From: Lachnospiraceae bacterium
GTDB taxonomy: Bacteria > Bacillota > Clostridia > Lachnospirales > Lachnospiraceae
DNA length: 56,196 bases
Direction of reading: 5' to 3'
Assembly (NCBI GenBank): GCA_024682075.1
Contig: JAIKZQ010000052.1
Location: 1-56,196 of the forward strand
Shown here: one piece after another, positions 25,252-31,966 of the stretch
Numbering within the stretch: position 1 is the stretch's first letter
Layout of the letters: each line of letters begins with the position of its first letter
The notes under the pieces: model-generated
Seen by the model: the letters and a program-made list of their open reading frames with translations, nothing else
Databases searched by the model: none
What the model was told of the DNA's origin: nothing
Translations under genes and position numbers: made by a program

Positions 25252-25338
25252 TCAAGTTGTCGTGGGTTCGATTCCCACGTGTCTCACGCTTATAACACAA
25301 AGGAAGCCTGGAAAATACGGGCTTCCTTTTAATTTTCC
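25252..25338 (+). repeat. 87-bp tRNA-Lys 3'-end direct repeat, copy 2 (att-like)
   Basis: Contains the T arm, the acceptor 3' strand and the terminator of tRNA-Lys without a 5' half, so it is not a functional tRNA. One substitution separates it from copy 1. The two copies bracket about 830 bp. Confidence 0.92.
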
Positions 25339-25408
25339 GTTTGCTGAATGCTTCAAAGTATTCTTATGCTAATTGGAATAAATAAGATGTAGATATTTTT
25401 ATCCTTTA

Positions 25409-25437
25409 TTGAGAATGCAGGTGTATTAGGCTAGTAT
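25409..25437 (+). promoter_or_regulatory. Promoter of toxin mRNA (RNA I)
   Basis: TTGAGA, 17 bases, TAGTAT. Start of transcription is expected near 25444, directly at the GTTGCCT element (25444-25450). Confidence 0.7.
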
Positions 25438-25443
25438 ATGTTC

Positions 25444-25475
25444 GTTGCCTCCTCTATTCCGGCAAGGAAAGGAGG
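25444..25475 (+). promoter_or_regulatory. Toxin mRNA 5' hairpin hiding the ribosome binding site
   Basis: CCTCCT (25448-25453) pairs with AGGAGG (25470-25475), and TTCC pairs with GGAA inside it, giving a 10-bp hairpin with a CTA bulge that buries the whole Shine-Dalgarno sequence. GTTGCCT at the 5' end is also perfectly complementary to AGGCAAC just after the toxin stop (25573-25579), so a 5'-3' closure is possible as an alternative fold. Confidence 0.75.
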
Positions 25476-25501
25476 TGAGAACGATGAATAACATGTTTGT
25501 T
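25476..25501 (+). repeat. Direct repeat DR over the toxin start, copy 1
   Basis: TGAGAAC, two bases, TGAATAACATGTTTGTT. It covers the toxin initiation region. The second copy at 25653-25677 differs only in the two-base junction. Because copy 2 is transcribed from the other strand, its RNA is antisense to this copy. Confidence 0.88.
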
Positions 25502-25573
25502 GCGTTTGTAGTTTCCGTTGTGGCGAGTATAGTTGCCTACTATATTTGCAAATGGCTGGACGGAAGCGAATAA
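25484..25573 (+). CDS. Fst/par-like type I toxin (29 aa membrane peptide)
   Basis: A 29-codon gene with GGAGGTGAG before ATG 25484. The peptide begins MNNMFVAFVVSVVAS, forms one membrane helix and ends in a short polar tail CKWLDGSE. This layout (one transmembrane helix, Trp near its end, charged C-terminus) is that of Fst/par-type toxins, which damage the membrane when the unstable antitoxin RNA is lost. I do not recall a characterised member with the YYICKWLDG ending. The gene lies between its own promoter and a terminator shared with a convergent small RNA. Without the RNA features, a small stress or phage membrane peptide would be the alternative. Confidence 0.75.
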   Translation: MNNMFVAFVVSVVASIVAYYICKWLDGSE

Positions 25574-25617
25574 GGCAACCGGCCTGAGGTTTGATCCACC
25601 TCGCAGAAACGGATAAG

Positions 25618-25649
25618 AAAACCCCGGAGGGTGCGACCTCCGGGGTTTT
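25618..25649. terminator. Shared bidirectional terminator of toxin mRNA and antitoxin RNA
   Basis: AAAACCCCGGAGG and CCTCCGGGGTTTT form a 13-bp perfect stem with loop GTGCGA. The arms give a T-run on both strands, so it can end both convergent transcripts, as in the pAD1 par locus. Confidence 0.92.
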
Positions 25650-25652
25650 CGT

Positions 25653-25677
25653 TGAGAACTTGAATAACATGTTTGTT
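25653..25677 (+). repeat. Direct repeat DR, copy 2 (inside antitoxin RNA gene)
   Basis: TGAGAAC, one base, TGAATAACATGTTTGTT. Same orientation as copy 1 but transcribed on the opposite strand. TTGCCT follows at 25681-25686, repeating the 5' end element of the toxin mRNA. Confidence 0.88.
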
Positions 25678-25692
25678 TTATTGCCTACAAGT

Positions 25693-25721
25693 AATCTATC
25701 ACATAATATTTCTTATATCAA
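25693..25721 (-). promoter_or_regulatory. Promoter of the antitoxin RNA
   Basis: On the minus strand TTGATA (25716-25721), 17 bases and TAGATT (25693-25698), with TGA in front of the -10 box as an extension. It looks stronger than the toxin promoter, as expected for an antitoxin RNA. Confidence 0.65.
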
Positions 25722-25811
25722 TAAATTATGGACTATTTATTGAATAAGGATATAATTCAATCTAATCATATCACATTATCTTGAAATGGTTTCTTTTTTG
25801 CTAAATAGTTC

Positions 25812-25840
25812 TTGCCAACACAATTCTCTTATTGTAGAAT
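25812..25840 (+). promoter_or_regulatory. malQ promoter
   Basis: TTGCCA, 17 bases, TAGAAT, about 57 bases before the malQ start. Confidence 0.7.
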
Positions 25841-25847
25841 ACATTCA

Positions 25848-25859
25848 GAAAACGGTTTC
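25848..25859. promoter_or_regulatory. LacI/CcpA-type operator at malQ
   Basis: GAAAACGGTTTC lies at the predicted transcription start of malQ. It differs by one base from the operator core of the gan operon (16905-16916) and fits the cre consensus at 10 of 12 fixed positions by hand count. Confidence 0.6.
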
Positions 25860-25897
25860 CAAGAGAGCTTGGATTTTGCAATATCGGAGATATCATC

Positions 25898-27418
25898 ATG
25901 AGCAAGACAGAACATATAAGAAGAGCAGGAGTGCTGCTTCCCATTTCATCGCTTCCCGGAAAATACGGCATAGGCACGTTCGGAAAGGCAGCATATGACT
26001 GGGTGGATTATCTGAAGGCTTCGGGCCAGTCGCTCTGGCAGATCCTTCCGCTAGGACCTACCGGATACGGTGATTCACCTTATCAGAGTTTCTCAACATT
26101 TGCAGGCAATCCCTATTTCATTGACCTTGAGAAGCTGATAGAAGAGGGACTTATCAAGCAGGCTGAATGTGATGCGCTTGACTGGGGCGGAAGCGAGAGA
26201 TATGTGGACTACGAGAAGATGTTCACATCACGCTTTGCAATCCTGCGCAAGGCTTATGCAAGAGCAGTGAAAGCGGGACTTCTTACGGACAAGGCTTTTC
26301 AGTCTTTTTGCAGGAAGAACAGATCCTGGCTCGATGACTACGCACTTTACATGGCGCTCAAGAATCATTTCGGAGGCAAGAGTTATCTGCTGTGGGATGA
26401 TGACATAAGGCTCCGTGAGAAGAAGGCGATGGAGAAGTATTCCAAGCTCCTTGCGAAGGATGCCTATTTCTACAGATTCCAGCAGTTCAAGTTCGATGAG
26501 CAGTGGAAAGCACTTAAGAAGTATGCGAACGACAACGACATCCGCATCATAGGCGATATTCCTATCTATGTTGCACCCGACGGAGCTGATACCTGGTCCG
26601 AGCCCGAACTGTTCCAGCTGGATGAGAAGGGTTATCCTACCGCGGTTGCGGGATGTCCTCCCGACTGTTTTACGGAGGACGGACAGCTCTGGGGCAATCC
26701 GCTCTATGACTGGGATTATCACAAGAAGACCGGATATAAGTGGTGGATGAAGAGACTCCGGGCGTGCTTCGACATGTATGACATCGTGCGCATAGATCAC
26801 TTCAGGGGATTTTATTCCTACTGGTCGGTGCCTTACGGTGACAAGAATGCAAGAGGCGGCAAGTGGATCAAGGGCCCCGGTTATGACTTCTTCGCATTCA
26901 TGAAAAAAGAACTCGGAGACAGACCCGTGATCGCAGAGGACCTCGGATTCCTTACGGACGGAGTCATCAAGATGGTGGAGCGCACCGGTTATCCGGGAAT
27001 GAAGATCCTGCAGTTCGGCTTCGATCCTTCGGGAAACAGCGAGCATGCTCCGCATAACTATGACCGCAACTTCGTGGTCTATACAGGAACCCATGACAAT
27101 GACACGATACTTCACTGGTCACTGAACTGTGACAGGAAGACCGCCAAGTTCGCGATGAAGTATCTGGGAGTAGACAAGAGGAAGGATCTTCCCTCGGCAC
27201 TTGTAAGAGCATGCTATTCGAGCGTTGCCGATACATGCATCATACCTCTCCAGGATTTCCTGGAACTGGATAACGAGGCGCGCATCAACATGCCTTCGAC
27301 TCTTGGGGAGAACTGGAAGTGGAGGAGTTCATATTCGGACTGGACCATCAAGCTCTCCAAGCGGATGAACAAGCTGGTCAGACAGTACGGACGCGGCGGC
27401 GAACCCGCACCTAGGTAG
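25898..27418 (+). CDS. malQ: 4-alpha-glucanotransferase (GH77, amylomaltase)
   Basis: 506 residues, a typical bacterial amylomaltase. It transfers glucan segments between maltodextrins in the cytoplasm, releasing glucose. Motifs: LPSLPGKYGIGTFG-type N-terminus (here LPISSLPGKYGIGTFG), LPLGPTGYGDSPYQSFS, GDIPIYVAPDGAD, VRIDHFRGF with the nucleophile Asp, VIAEDLGF with the acid/base Glu, and TGTHDNDT. Only a weak ribosome site (CGGAGA) precedes the ATG. It stands alone, without a glycogen phosphorylase or maltose transporter next to it, under a promoter with a carbon-type operator. Confidence 0.95.
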   Translation: MSKTEHIRRAGVLLPISSLPGKYGIGTFGKAAYDWVDYLKASGQSLWQILPLGPTGYGDSPYQSFSTFAGNPYFIDLEKLIEEGLIKQAECDALDWGGSERYVDYEKMFTSRFAILRKAYARAVKAGLLTDKAFQSFCRKNRSWLDDYALYMALKNHFGGKSYLLWDDDIRLREKKAMEKYSKLLAKDAYFYRFQQFKFDEQWKALKKYANDNDIRIIGDIPIYVAPDGADTWSEPELFQLDEKGYPTAVAGCPPDCFTEDGQLWGNPLYDWDYHKKTGYKWWMKRLRACFDMYDIVRIDHFRGFYSYWSVPYGDKNARGGKWIKGPGYDFFAFMKKELGDRPVIAEDLGFLTDGVIKMVERTGYPGMKILQFGFDPSGNSEHAPHNYDRNFVVYTGTHDNDTILHWSLNCDRKTAKFAMKYLGVDKRKDLPSALVRACYSSVADTCIIPLQDFLELDNEARINMPSTLGENWKWRSSYSDWTIKLSKRMNKLVRQYGRGGEPAPR

Positions 27419-27456
27419 AGCAGATGCCGGGCAGAACTCCAAAATTATCGAGACGT

Positions 27457-27497
27457 AAAAACGCTCTTCGGATAATAGGTCCGAAGAGCGTTTTTTT
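27457..27497. terminator. Bidirectional terminator between malQ and the CYTH gene
   Basis: CGCTCTTCGGA pairs with TCCGAAGAGCG, flanked by AAAAA and TTTTTTT, so it can serve both convergent genes. Confidence 0.92.
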
Positions 27498-27553
27498 ATT
27501 TGATTCAGATTAATGACATTGCGTCAAAAGGTGCCGTCTGCCATGCGCAAAAC

Positions 27554-28063
27554 TTAAAATGCACTTTCTTTGGTCAGGTCTGTCATGGCCATGTGGGAAT
27601 TGTGATACTTGGGCTCGTATGTGACGTCTTTGCCGAACCACTCCGGAGGGAGGAAGTTCTGTGCAGCCTCGATGCTTCCGAATTCAACCTCCGCCATGAT
27701 GAGCGGATCGAACGGCTTGTCAAATATGTCAAGCTCGATCATCAGCGTGTACTCGTCGGGCGGCTTGGGAGTGCCCTCGATGACCTGGGGATGTTCGAGA
27801 GGAATGAGGTATCTTTTCTTGGAGATGACATTTCCGTCCGCCTTGGTCAGAAGGTGATAGTATCCTTCGGATGTGAGAGGGAGATTGGATTCTTCCCTTT
27901 GCATCAGGCCTGAGCCCTTGTAGGTGAGATAGAAGTTCTCGTCCTCTCTGCGGATCCTGATCACGGGATTGGTGCAGAGGTATGCCTGCTCAATGCGGTG
28001 GAAAGGATAGCTTTCTATGTCATCGGGGAGCTTGTCTATTAAGAATTTTCTTTCTATTTCCAT
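27554..28063 (-). CDS. CYTH-domain protein (triphosphate tunnel metalloenzyme)
   Basis: 169 residues. MEIERKFLI is the ExExK signature of CYTH enzymes, and further acidic and basic tunnel residues appear in VIRIRREDENFYLTYKG and MIELDIFD, and MAEVEFGS. Small bacterial CYTH proteins mostly hydrolyse inorganic tripolyphosphate or other triphosphates; a class IV adenylate cyclase is possible but less likely. It is the last gene of a minus-strand set with the DJ-1 and DUF4317 genes. Confidence 0.88.
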   Translation of the reverse strand: MEIERKFLIDKLPDDIESYPFHRIEQAYLCTNPVIRIRREDENFYLTYKGSGLMQREESNLPLTSEGYYHLLTKADGNVISKKRYLIPLEHPQVIEGTPKPPDEYTLMIELDIFDKPFDPLIMAEVEFGSIEAAQNFLPPEWFGKDVTYEPKYHNSHMAMTDLTKESAF

Positions 28064-28101
28064 TATCTGATTTCCTTAATCTTGTGTGTTTGATATCCTT
28101 A

Positions 28102-28668
28102 TCATTCGGCCGGAGCCCTGTAACATATCGCTTCTGCGATGGAATCTGCCTTTTCACTGCCTGCCATGATCCCGGTGATGGCAAGAGCGAATGCAATCGA
28201 TGCCCCCATTCCCTGTCCCGTGATGATACCCGAATCTATCTCGACGGGGTTGCGGGTAAGGAATGCGCCGCCCTTTTCAAGGTGCTCTTCGAAAGCAGGG
28301 TGGCAGGTTGCCTTCTTGCCCATGAGGAATCCCCTGTGTGCGAAGATGCTGGGAGCTGCGCAGATGGCCGCGATGTATTTTCCGGCTCCGTAGAATCCTC
28401 CGATCAGGTCGAGAAGCTGGTCACAGTTTTCGAGATTCTCGGTTCCGGCTTTGCCGCCGGGAAGGACCAACATGTTGTATTCATCGGGATTGATGTCCGC
28501 AATGATCTTGTCGGCCCTTATCTGGATATCGTGGGAACCCTTGACCTCCAGTCTTGAGTTTATGGAGACCATGTCAATCTGAACACCGGCACGTCTGACT
28601 ATGTCCACCACGGTCAGACCTTCGATCTCTTCAAAACCGTCTGCCATAAATATTGCGATCTTACTCAT
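28102..28668 (-). CDS. DJ-1/PfpI-family protein
   Basis: 188 residues from ATG 28668, which has GGAGG six bases upstream; an upstream in-frame GTG lacks support. The nucleophile elbow is AAICAAPSI with the reactive Cys at about residue 105, and ADGFEEIE near the start provides the partner Glu. The family includes glyoxalase-type deglycases, proteases and chaperones, and the substrate cannot be told. The start overlaps the end of the DUF4317 gene by 8 bases, so the two are coupled. Confidence 0.9.
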   Translation of the reverse strand: MSKIAIFMADGFEEIEGLTVVDIVRRAGVQIDMVSINSRLEVKGSHDIQIRADKIIADINPDEYNMLVLPGGKAGTENLENCDQLLDLIGGFYGAGKYIAAICAAPSIFAHRGFLMGKKATCHPAFEEHLEKGGAFLTRNPVEIDSGIITGQGMGASIAFALAITGIMAGSEKADSIAEAICYRAPAE

Positions 28669-29803
28669 GTTCACCCTCCGTTTCAGCTCTTACATTGATG
28701 CCGTTTACCACGACTTCGCCGTTCAGTTCGATGACCAGACAGTCTTTTCCGTCTACTGACTTTTCGTTAACGAGATCCGTTCTGTCAGGTTTTACCTTGA
28801 CCACGACATCGGGAGTCTTTACATCGAATGATCTTGCGCTGTAGACATTGCTCATCATCAGAGGCTTGTCATCGGGAGCGACTTTTTCATATGTGGCATC
28901 AAATGCCTTGAGCTTTTTGTTGCTTGAACCGCTGGCTTCGAGCAGTCCCTTGATGTCCTTCTTTTCCATCGTGAGGGGAGCGAGCTGTTCCTCGGCATCC
29001 GCGATCATTCTGGACATCTCCTCGTGGATGTTCTTGACGCTGTTAAAGCTGCATTCTTCTCCGAGGGTCTCCTCGACTATGGCTTCGAAGGTTTCTTTCT
29101 GCGACCCTGCACTCATCGGCTCGAACGCTCCGAGCATCATGTCTATGAACTGTTCGTTCAGGTTCTCGGAATCCTTGGAATAGTACATTATCGAGTGGAT
29201 GTCGGAATTCCTGTCGTTGAAAGCCGGGAAGAGATATCCCAGCATGGGCAGCTTGACTATCCAGTCCCTTTTCCTGTCATGGAATTCATTGGTGTCGGGG
29301 TCGTAAGCAAGTCCCGCATCCGTCAGGTCCACGGGACAGATGACAGTCAGGATGTACTCATAGATGTCATCCGAAGCATCCTCGTTGAATTCGCCGTCAT
29401 TGGTCTTCTGGGGGATGTCGTATACATCGTGTGCCACGAGGATCAGGTAATTGCCGACATATTCAAGCGACGAGATGATGCGGTTGTAGTAATCATCCAG
29501 AAGATCGTCGTCCCCAAGCTTTGATTCCCTGAGTTTTAAAAGGAAGTCCTGCTGACCGCCTTCTTCCTCTGCTTCATTGGTCACATCCAGGGTGAGAGCA
29601 CTCTTTCCGATGCTTCCGGACAGCGCCTTTCTGAATATGTCGAAGTACTTGTACATCTCTTCTTCGGGAAGGGAGGTGAAGGGCTTTGCAAAGACCGATC
29701 TTTTATTCTTTTCCCCGTCGACATAGCATCCTGCTATCCTTGTCACGGAACAGTTTTTGGGTGTGTAGAGCTTCTTGATCTCACTGAGTTCTGACTTGAT
29801 CAT
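28661..29803 (-). CDS. DUF4317-family protein
   Basis: 380 residues starting MIKSELSEIKKLYTPKNCSV; the ATG at 29803 has GGAGG seven bases upstream, while the frame to 29836 has none. The family, as I recall it, is common in Lachnospiraceae and relatives and has no known function. The protein is acidic, soluble and has a helical region near EEMSRMIADAEEQLAPL. Its gene heads a minus-strand group with DJ-1 and CYTH genes and is divergent from pyrE. Confidence 0.8.
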   Translation of the reverse strand: MIKSELSEIKKLYTPKNCSVTRIAGCYVDGEKNKRSVFAKPFTSLPEEEMYKYFDIFRKALSGSIGKSALTLDVTNEAEEEGGQQDFLLKLRESKLGDDDLLDDYYNRIISSLEYVGNYLILVAHDVYDIPQKTNDGEFNEDASDDIYEYILTVICPVDLTDAGLAYDPDTNEFHDRKRDWIVKLPMLGYLFPAFNDRNSDIHSIMYYSKDSENLNEQFIDMMLGAFEPMSAGSQKETFEAIVEETLGEECSFNSVKNIHEEMSRMIADAEEQLAPLTMEKKDIKGLLEASGSSNKKLKAFDATYEKVAPDDKPLMMSNVYSARSFDVKTPDVVVKVKPDRTDLVNEKSVDGKDCLVIELNGEVVVNGINVRAETEGEHE

Positions 29804-29889
29804 GATTGTGCCTCCGGACTGAAAGTATGTGTGCATTTTACCATAAATCGATCATTAATTGTAGTGACGCATGAAGCGTTTTTATCAGG

Positions 29890-29918
29890 TTGAAAAGAAC
29901 ACGCTTAATTGTTAAAAT
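29890..29918 (+). promoter_or_regulatory. pyrE promoter
   Basis: TTGAAA, 17 bases, TAAAAT. Transcription should start near 29925, about 56 bases before the ATG; no pyrimidine attenuator hairpin is seen in this short leader. Confidence 0.7.
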
Positions 29919-29980
29919 ACTATGAGCACGGTGATGAGTATGATCGCTTTTCACCAGATAATTAATACAGTGAGGAAGAT

Positions 29981-30658
29981 ATGGAACAGTACAAGCAGGA
30001 ATTCATCGATTTCATGATCGAGTGCCAGGTTCTCAAATTCGGGGATTTTACCCTTAAAAGCGGAAGAAAGTCGCCTTTTTTCATGAACGCGGGAGCGTAT
30101 GTTACCGGTTCACAGCTCGGAAGGCTCGGCGAATATTATGCCAAGGCGATCCACGACAATTTTGGAGATGATTTTGACGTCCTTTTCGGACCGGCATATA
30201 AGGGCATCCCTCTCGGAGTCGCAACGGCCATAGCTTACTCGAACCTCTACGGCAAGGAAGTAAGGTACTGCTCGAACAGAAAGGAAGTCAAGGATCACGG
30301 CGATACCGGAATACTTCTCGGTTCCAAGCTTAATGACGGAGACAGGGTCATTATGATCGAGGATGTTACCACCTCCGGTAAGTCCATCGAGGAGACTTTC
30401 CCCATCATCAAGGCACAGGCAAATGTGGAGATCAAGGGCCTGATCGTATCGCTCAACCGCATGGAGAAGGGTCTTCATTCCGACAGCAGCGCGCTTGACG
30501 AGATAAAGAGCACATACGGATTTGACACGGCCGCTATCGTCACTATGAAAGAAGTGACCGAATACCTGTACGGTACCGAAAGACAGGGCAGGGTCTGGAT
30601 AGACGATACGCTTAAGAAAGCGATAGATGAGTATTACGAACAGTACGGTGCTAAGTGA
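29981..30658 (+). CDS. pyrE: Orotate phosphoribosyltransferase
   Basis: 225 residues. PyrE makes orotidine monophosphate from orotate and PRPP in pyrimidine synthesis. The PRPP loop VIMIEDVTTSGKSI is at about residues 125-138, LFGPAYKGIPL lies before it, and YCSNRKEVKDHGDTG is the flexible catalytic loop. GAGGAAG precedes the ATG. No other pyr gene is nearby: it sits alone upstream of two small membrane proteins and the purine genes. Confidence 0.95.
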   Translation: MEQYKQEFIDFMIECQVLKFGDFTLKSGRKSPFFMNAGAYVTGSQLGRLGEYYAKAIHDNFGDDFDVLFGPAYKGIPLGVATAIAYSNLYGKEVRYCSNRKEVKDHGDTGILLGSKLNDGDRVIMIEDVTTSGKSIEETFPIIKAQANVEIKGLIVSLNRMEKGLHSDSSALDEIKSTYGFDTAAIVTMKEVTEYLYGTERQGRVWIDDTLKKAIDEYYEQYGAK

Positions 30659-30710
30659 TGACCTAACGGCAGTCACACAGGCCTCCGTGGCGATCTGAAA
30701 GGAGAAAAAC

Positions 30711-30866
30711 ATGGAAGAAGAGAAGGTTTATAAAGTAGTCAGGGCAACAGGCGCATGGAATATCGCGATCGGCATCGCAACGATAATCCTCGGACTCGGT
30801 GCGGGCATCATGCTTGTCATCAGCGGGGCAAAGCTCCTGTCATCAAGATCCAAGATAATGTTCTGA
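30711..30866 (+). CDS. Small membrane protein (51 aa)
   Basis: A 51-codon gene with AAAGGAG seven bases before ATG 30711. After a charged start (MEEEKVYKVVRATG) a long hydrophobic stretch rich in Ile, Gly and Leu spans the membrane, followed by a basic tail (SSRSK). I recognise no family. It is followed 11 bases later by another small membrane protein, and the pair probably forms one unit downstream of pyrE. Confidence 0.65.
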   Translation: MEEEKVYKVVRATGAWNIAIGIATIILGLGAGIMLVISGAKLLSSRSKIMF

Positions 30867-30877
30867 TGATCTGAAAA

Positions 30878-31186
30878 ATGCGCAGATCTTACATGTTTAC
30901 AAACAGACGGCATCCCTACGTCGGGATAATGTCCGTCATACTGGGTGCGATAGCTCTCGGATCCTTGATTTACGGGATCGGAAGCAGCTACCTTTTGAGC
31001 GGGGACGTGCCGATGGGATTCGGCGTCGGCTGCGCTCTTGCCACCCTTTACTCACTTGTGGGATGGTTCATGGGGGTGATGGCGGTGAGGATACCCGACT
31101 CATACCATATCACCGGCATCATAGGGATAATACTGAATTCCGTATCCCTCATCATAGAGGCCTTCATCCTGTGGATCCCGGCATGA
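30878..31186 (+). CDS. Small four-helix-type membrane protein, DUF6142-like
   Basis: 102 residues with three to four hydrophobic segments after a basic start (MRRSYMFTNRRHPYVG). It resembles, from memory, the DUF6142 family of Lachnospiraceae, whose role is unknown. The start has no clear ribosome site, and ATG 30893 (MFTNRR) is an alternative. It is next to another small membrane protein and ends in front of a terminator. Confidence 0.6.
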   Translation: MRRSYMFTNRRHPYVGIMSVILGAIALGSLIYGIGSSYLLSGDVPMGFGVGCALATLYSLVGWFMGVMAVRIPDSYHITGIIGIILNSVSLIIEAFILWIPA

Positions 31187-31191
31187 CTTAC

Positions 31192-31220
31192 AAGCTTCGG
31201 ACTGGTTCCGGAGCTTTTTT
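31192..31220 (+). terminator. Terminator after the small membrane pair
   Basis: AAGCTTCGGA and TCCGGAGCTT form a 10-bp stem with one wobble, followed by TTTT. Confidence 0.85.
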
Positions 31221-31290
31221 GTGTCACACCAAATATGGTGAAAAAACCTTTTAATACTCTTTAAGAATTACTAAATATAGTTATTTTATG

Positions 31291-31319
31291 TTGCATGAAC
31301 AGGGCAAGTTTAGTAAAAT
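31291..31319 (+). promoter_or_regulatory. Promoter of the purEMND operon
   Basis: TTGCAT, 17 bases, TAAAAT. The predicted start near 31326 leaves a leader of about 77 bases before purE. Confidence 0.7.
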
Positions 31320-31330
31320 CATCATGGGTA

Positions 31331-31393
31331 TGCATTTTTATATATTATTAGGTAAGGACCTCTCATAATGAGCAGATCCTTAAAATGCAGGAG
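31331..31393 (+). promoter_or_regulatory. Structured purE leader (possible riboswitch or attenuator)
   Basis: TGCATTTT (31331-31338) is perfectly complementary to AAAATGCA (31382-31389). Inside, AAGGA (31354-31358) pairs with TCCTT (31377-31381), stacking directly on the outer helix. The outer helix ends at the first base of the AGGAGG ribosome site (31389-31394), so its formation could affect translation. I could not match it to the purine or PRPP riboswitch consensus by eye. Confidence 0.45.
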
Positions 31394-31402
31394 GTTTTTG
31401 CG

Positions 31403-31939
31403 ATGAGCACAGCAAAAAAGAGTCCCGCCGCTGAGGTAGGGATAGTCATGGGCAGCGATTCCGACATGCCCGTAATGGCGAAGGCAGCCGAGATCCTTGA
31501 TAAACTCGGCGTAGGATATGAGATGACCATCATCTCCGCACACAGAGAGCCGGATGTGTTCTTTGAATATGCCTCCACAGCCGAGAAGAAGGGATTCAAA
31601 GTCATAATCGCAGGTGCCGGAATGGCAGCTCATCTTCCCGGAATGTGTGCTGCGATATTCCCCATGCCTGTCATAGGAATTCCCATGCACACCACTTCAC
31701 TCGGAGGAAGGGATTCCCTTTATTCGATAGTGCAGATGCCCAGCGGCATCCCCGTTGCGACGGTAGCGATCAACGGAGGAGCGAATGCCGGACTCCTTGC
31801 TGCGAAGATCCTCGCAGTGTCGGACAAGAAGCTTCTCGGAAAACTCAAGAAGTATTCGGCTGATCTTAAGAAGCAGGTCCAGGATAAGGATGCGAAGCTT
31901 CAGGAGATCGGATACAAGAAATATCTCGAGAACAAATAA
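31403..31939 (+). CDS. purE: N5-carboxyaminoimidazole ribonucleotide mutase
   Basis: 178 residues starting MSTAKKSP; ATG 31403 follows AGGAGG by eight bases, so the earlier in-frame ATG at 31385 is not used. Class I PurE moves the carboxyl group of N5-CAIR to give CAIR. GSDSDMPVMAKAAEIL and ISAHREPD near the start and PMHTTSLGGRDSL in the middle are the active-site segments. It heads purE-purM-purN-purD. The partner purK is not seen here. Confidence 0.94.
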   Translation: MSTAKKSPAAEVGIVMGSDSDMPVMAKAAEILDKLGVGYEMTIISAHREPDVFFEYASTAEKKGFKVIIAGAGMAAHLPGMCAAIFPMPVIGIPMHTTSLGGRDSLYSIVQMPSGIPVATVAINGGANAGLLAAKILAVSDKKLLGKLKKYSADLKKQVQDKDAKLQEIGYKKYLENK

Positions 31940-31966
31940 AAAACAGTTATAGAAAAGGAAAAGAAA

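Larger units (their letters stand above)
25618..25686 (-). ncRNA. Predicted antisense antitoxin RNA (RNA II-like, ~69 nt)
   Basis: A minus-strand promoter (25693-25721) should start this RNA near 25686, exactly at a second TTGCCT element, and the bidirectional terminator ends it after about 69 bases. It contains the complement of the 25653-25677 repeat and therefore can pair with the toxin start region (25476-25501), with the toxin leader TTGCCT (25445-25450) and with the terminator loop. In pAD1 par, RNA II of similar length blocks fst translation in this way. No RNA data are available; the call rests on layout. Confidence 0.7.
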
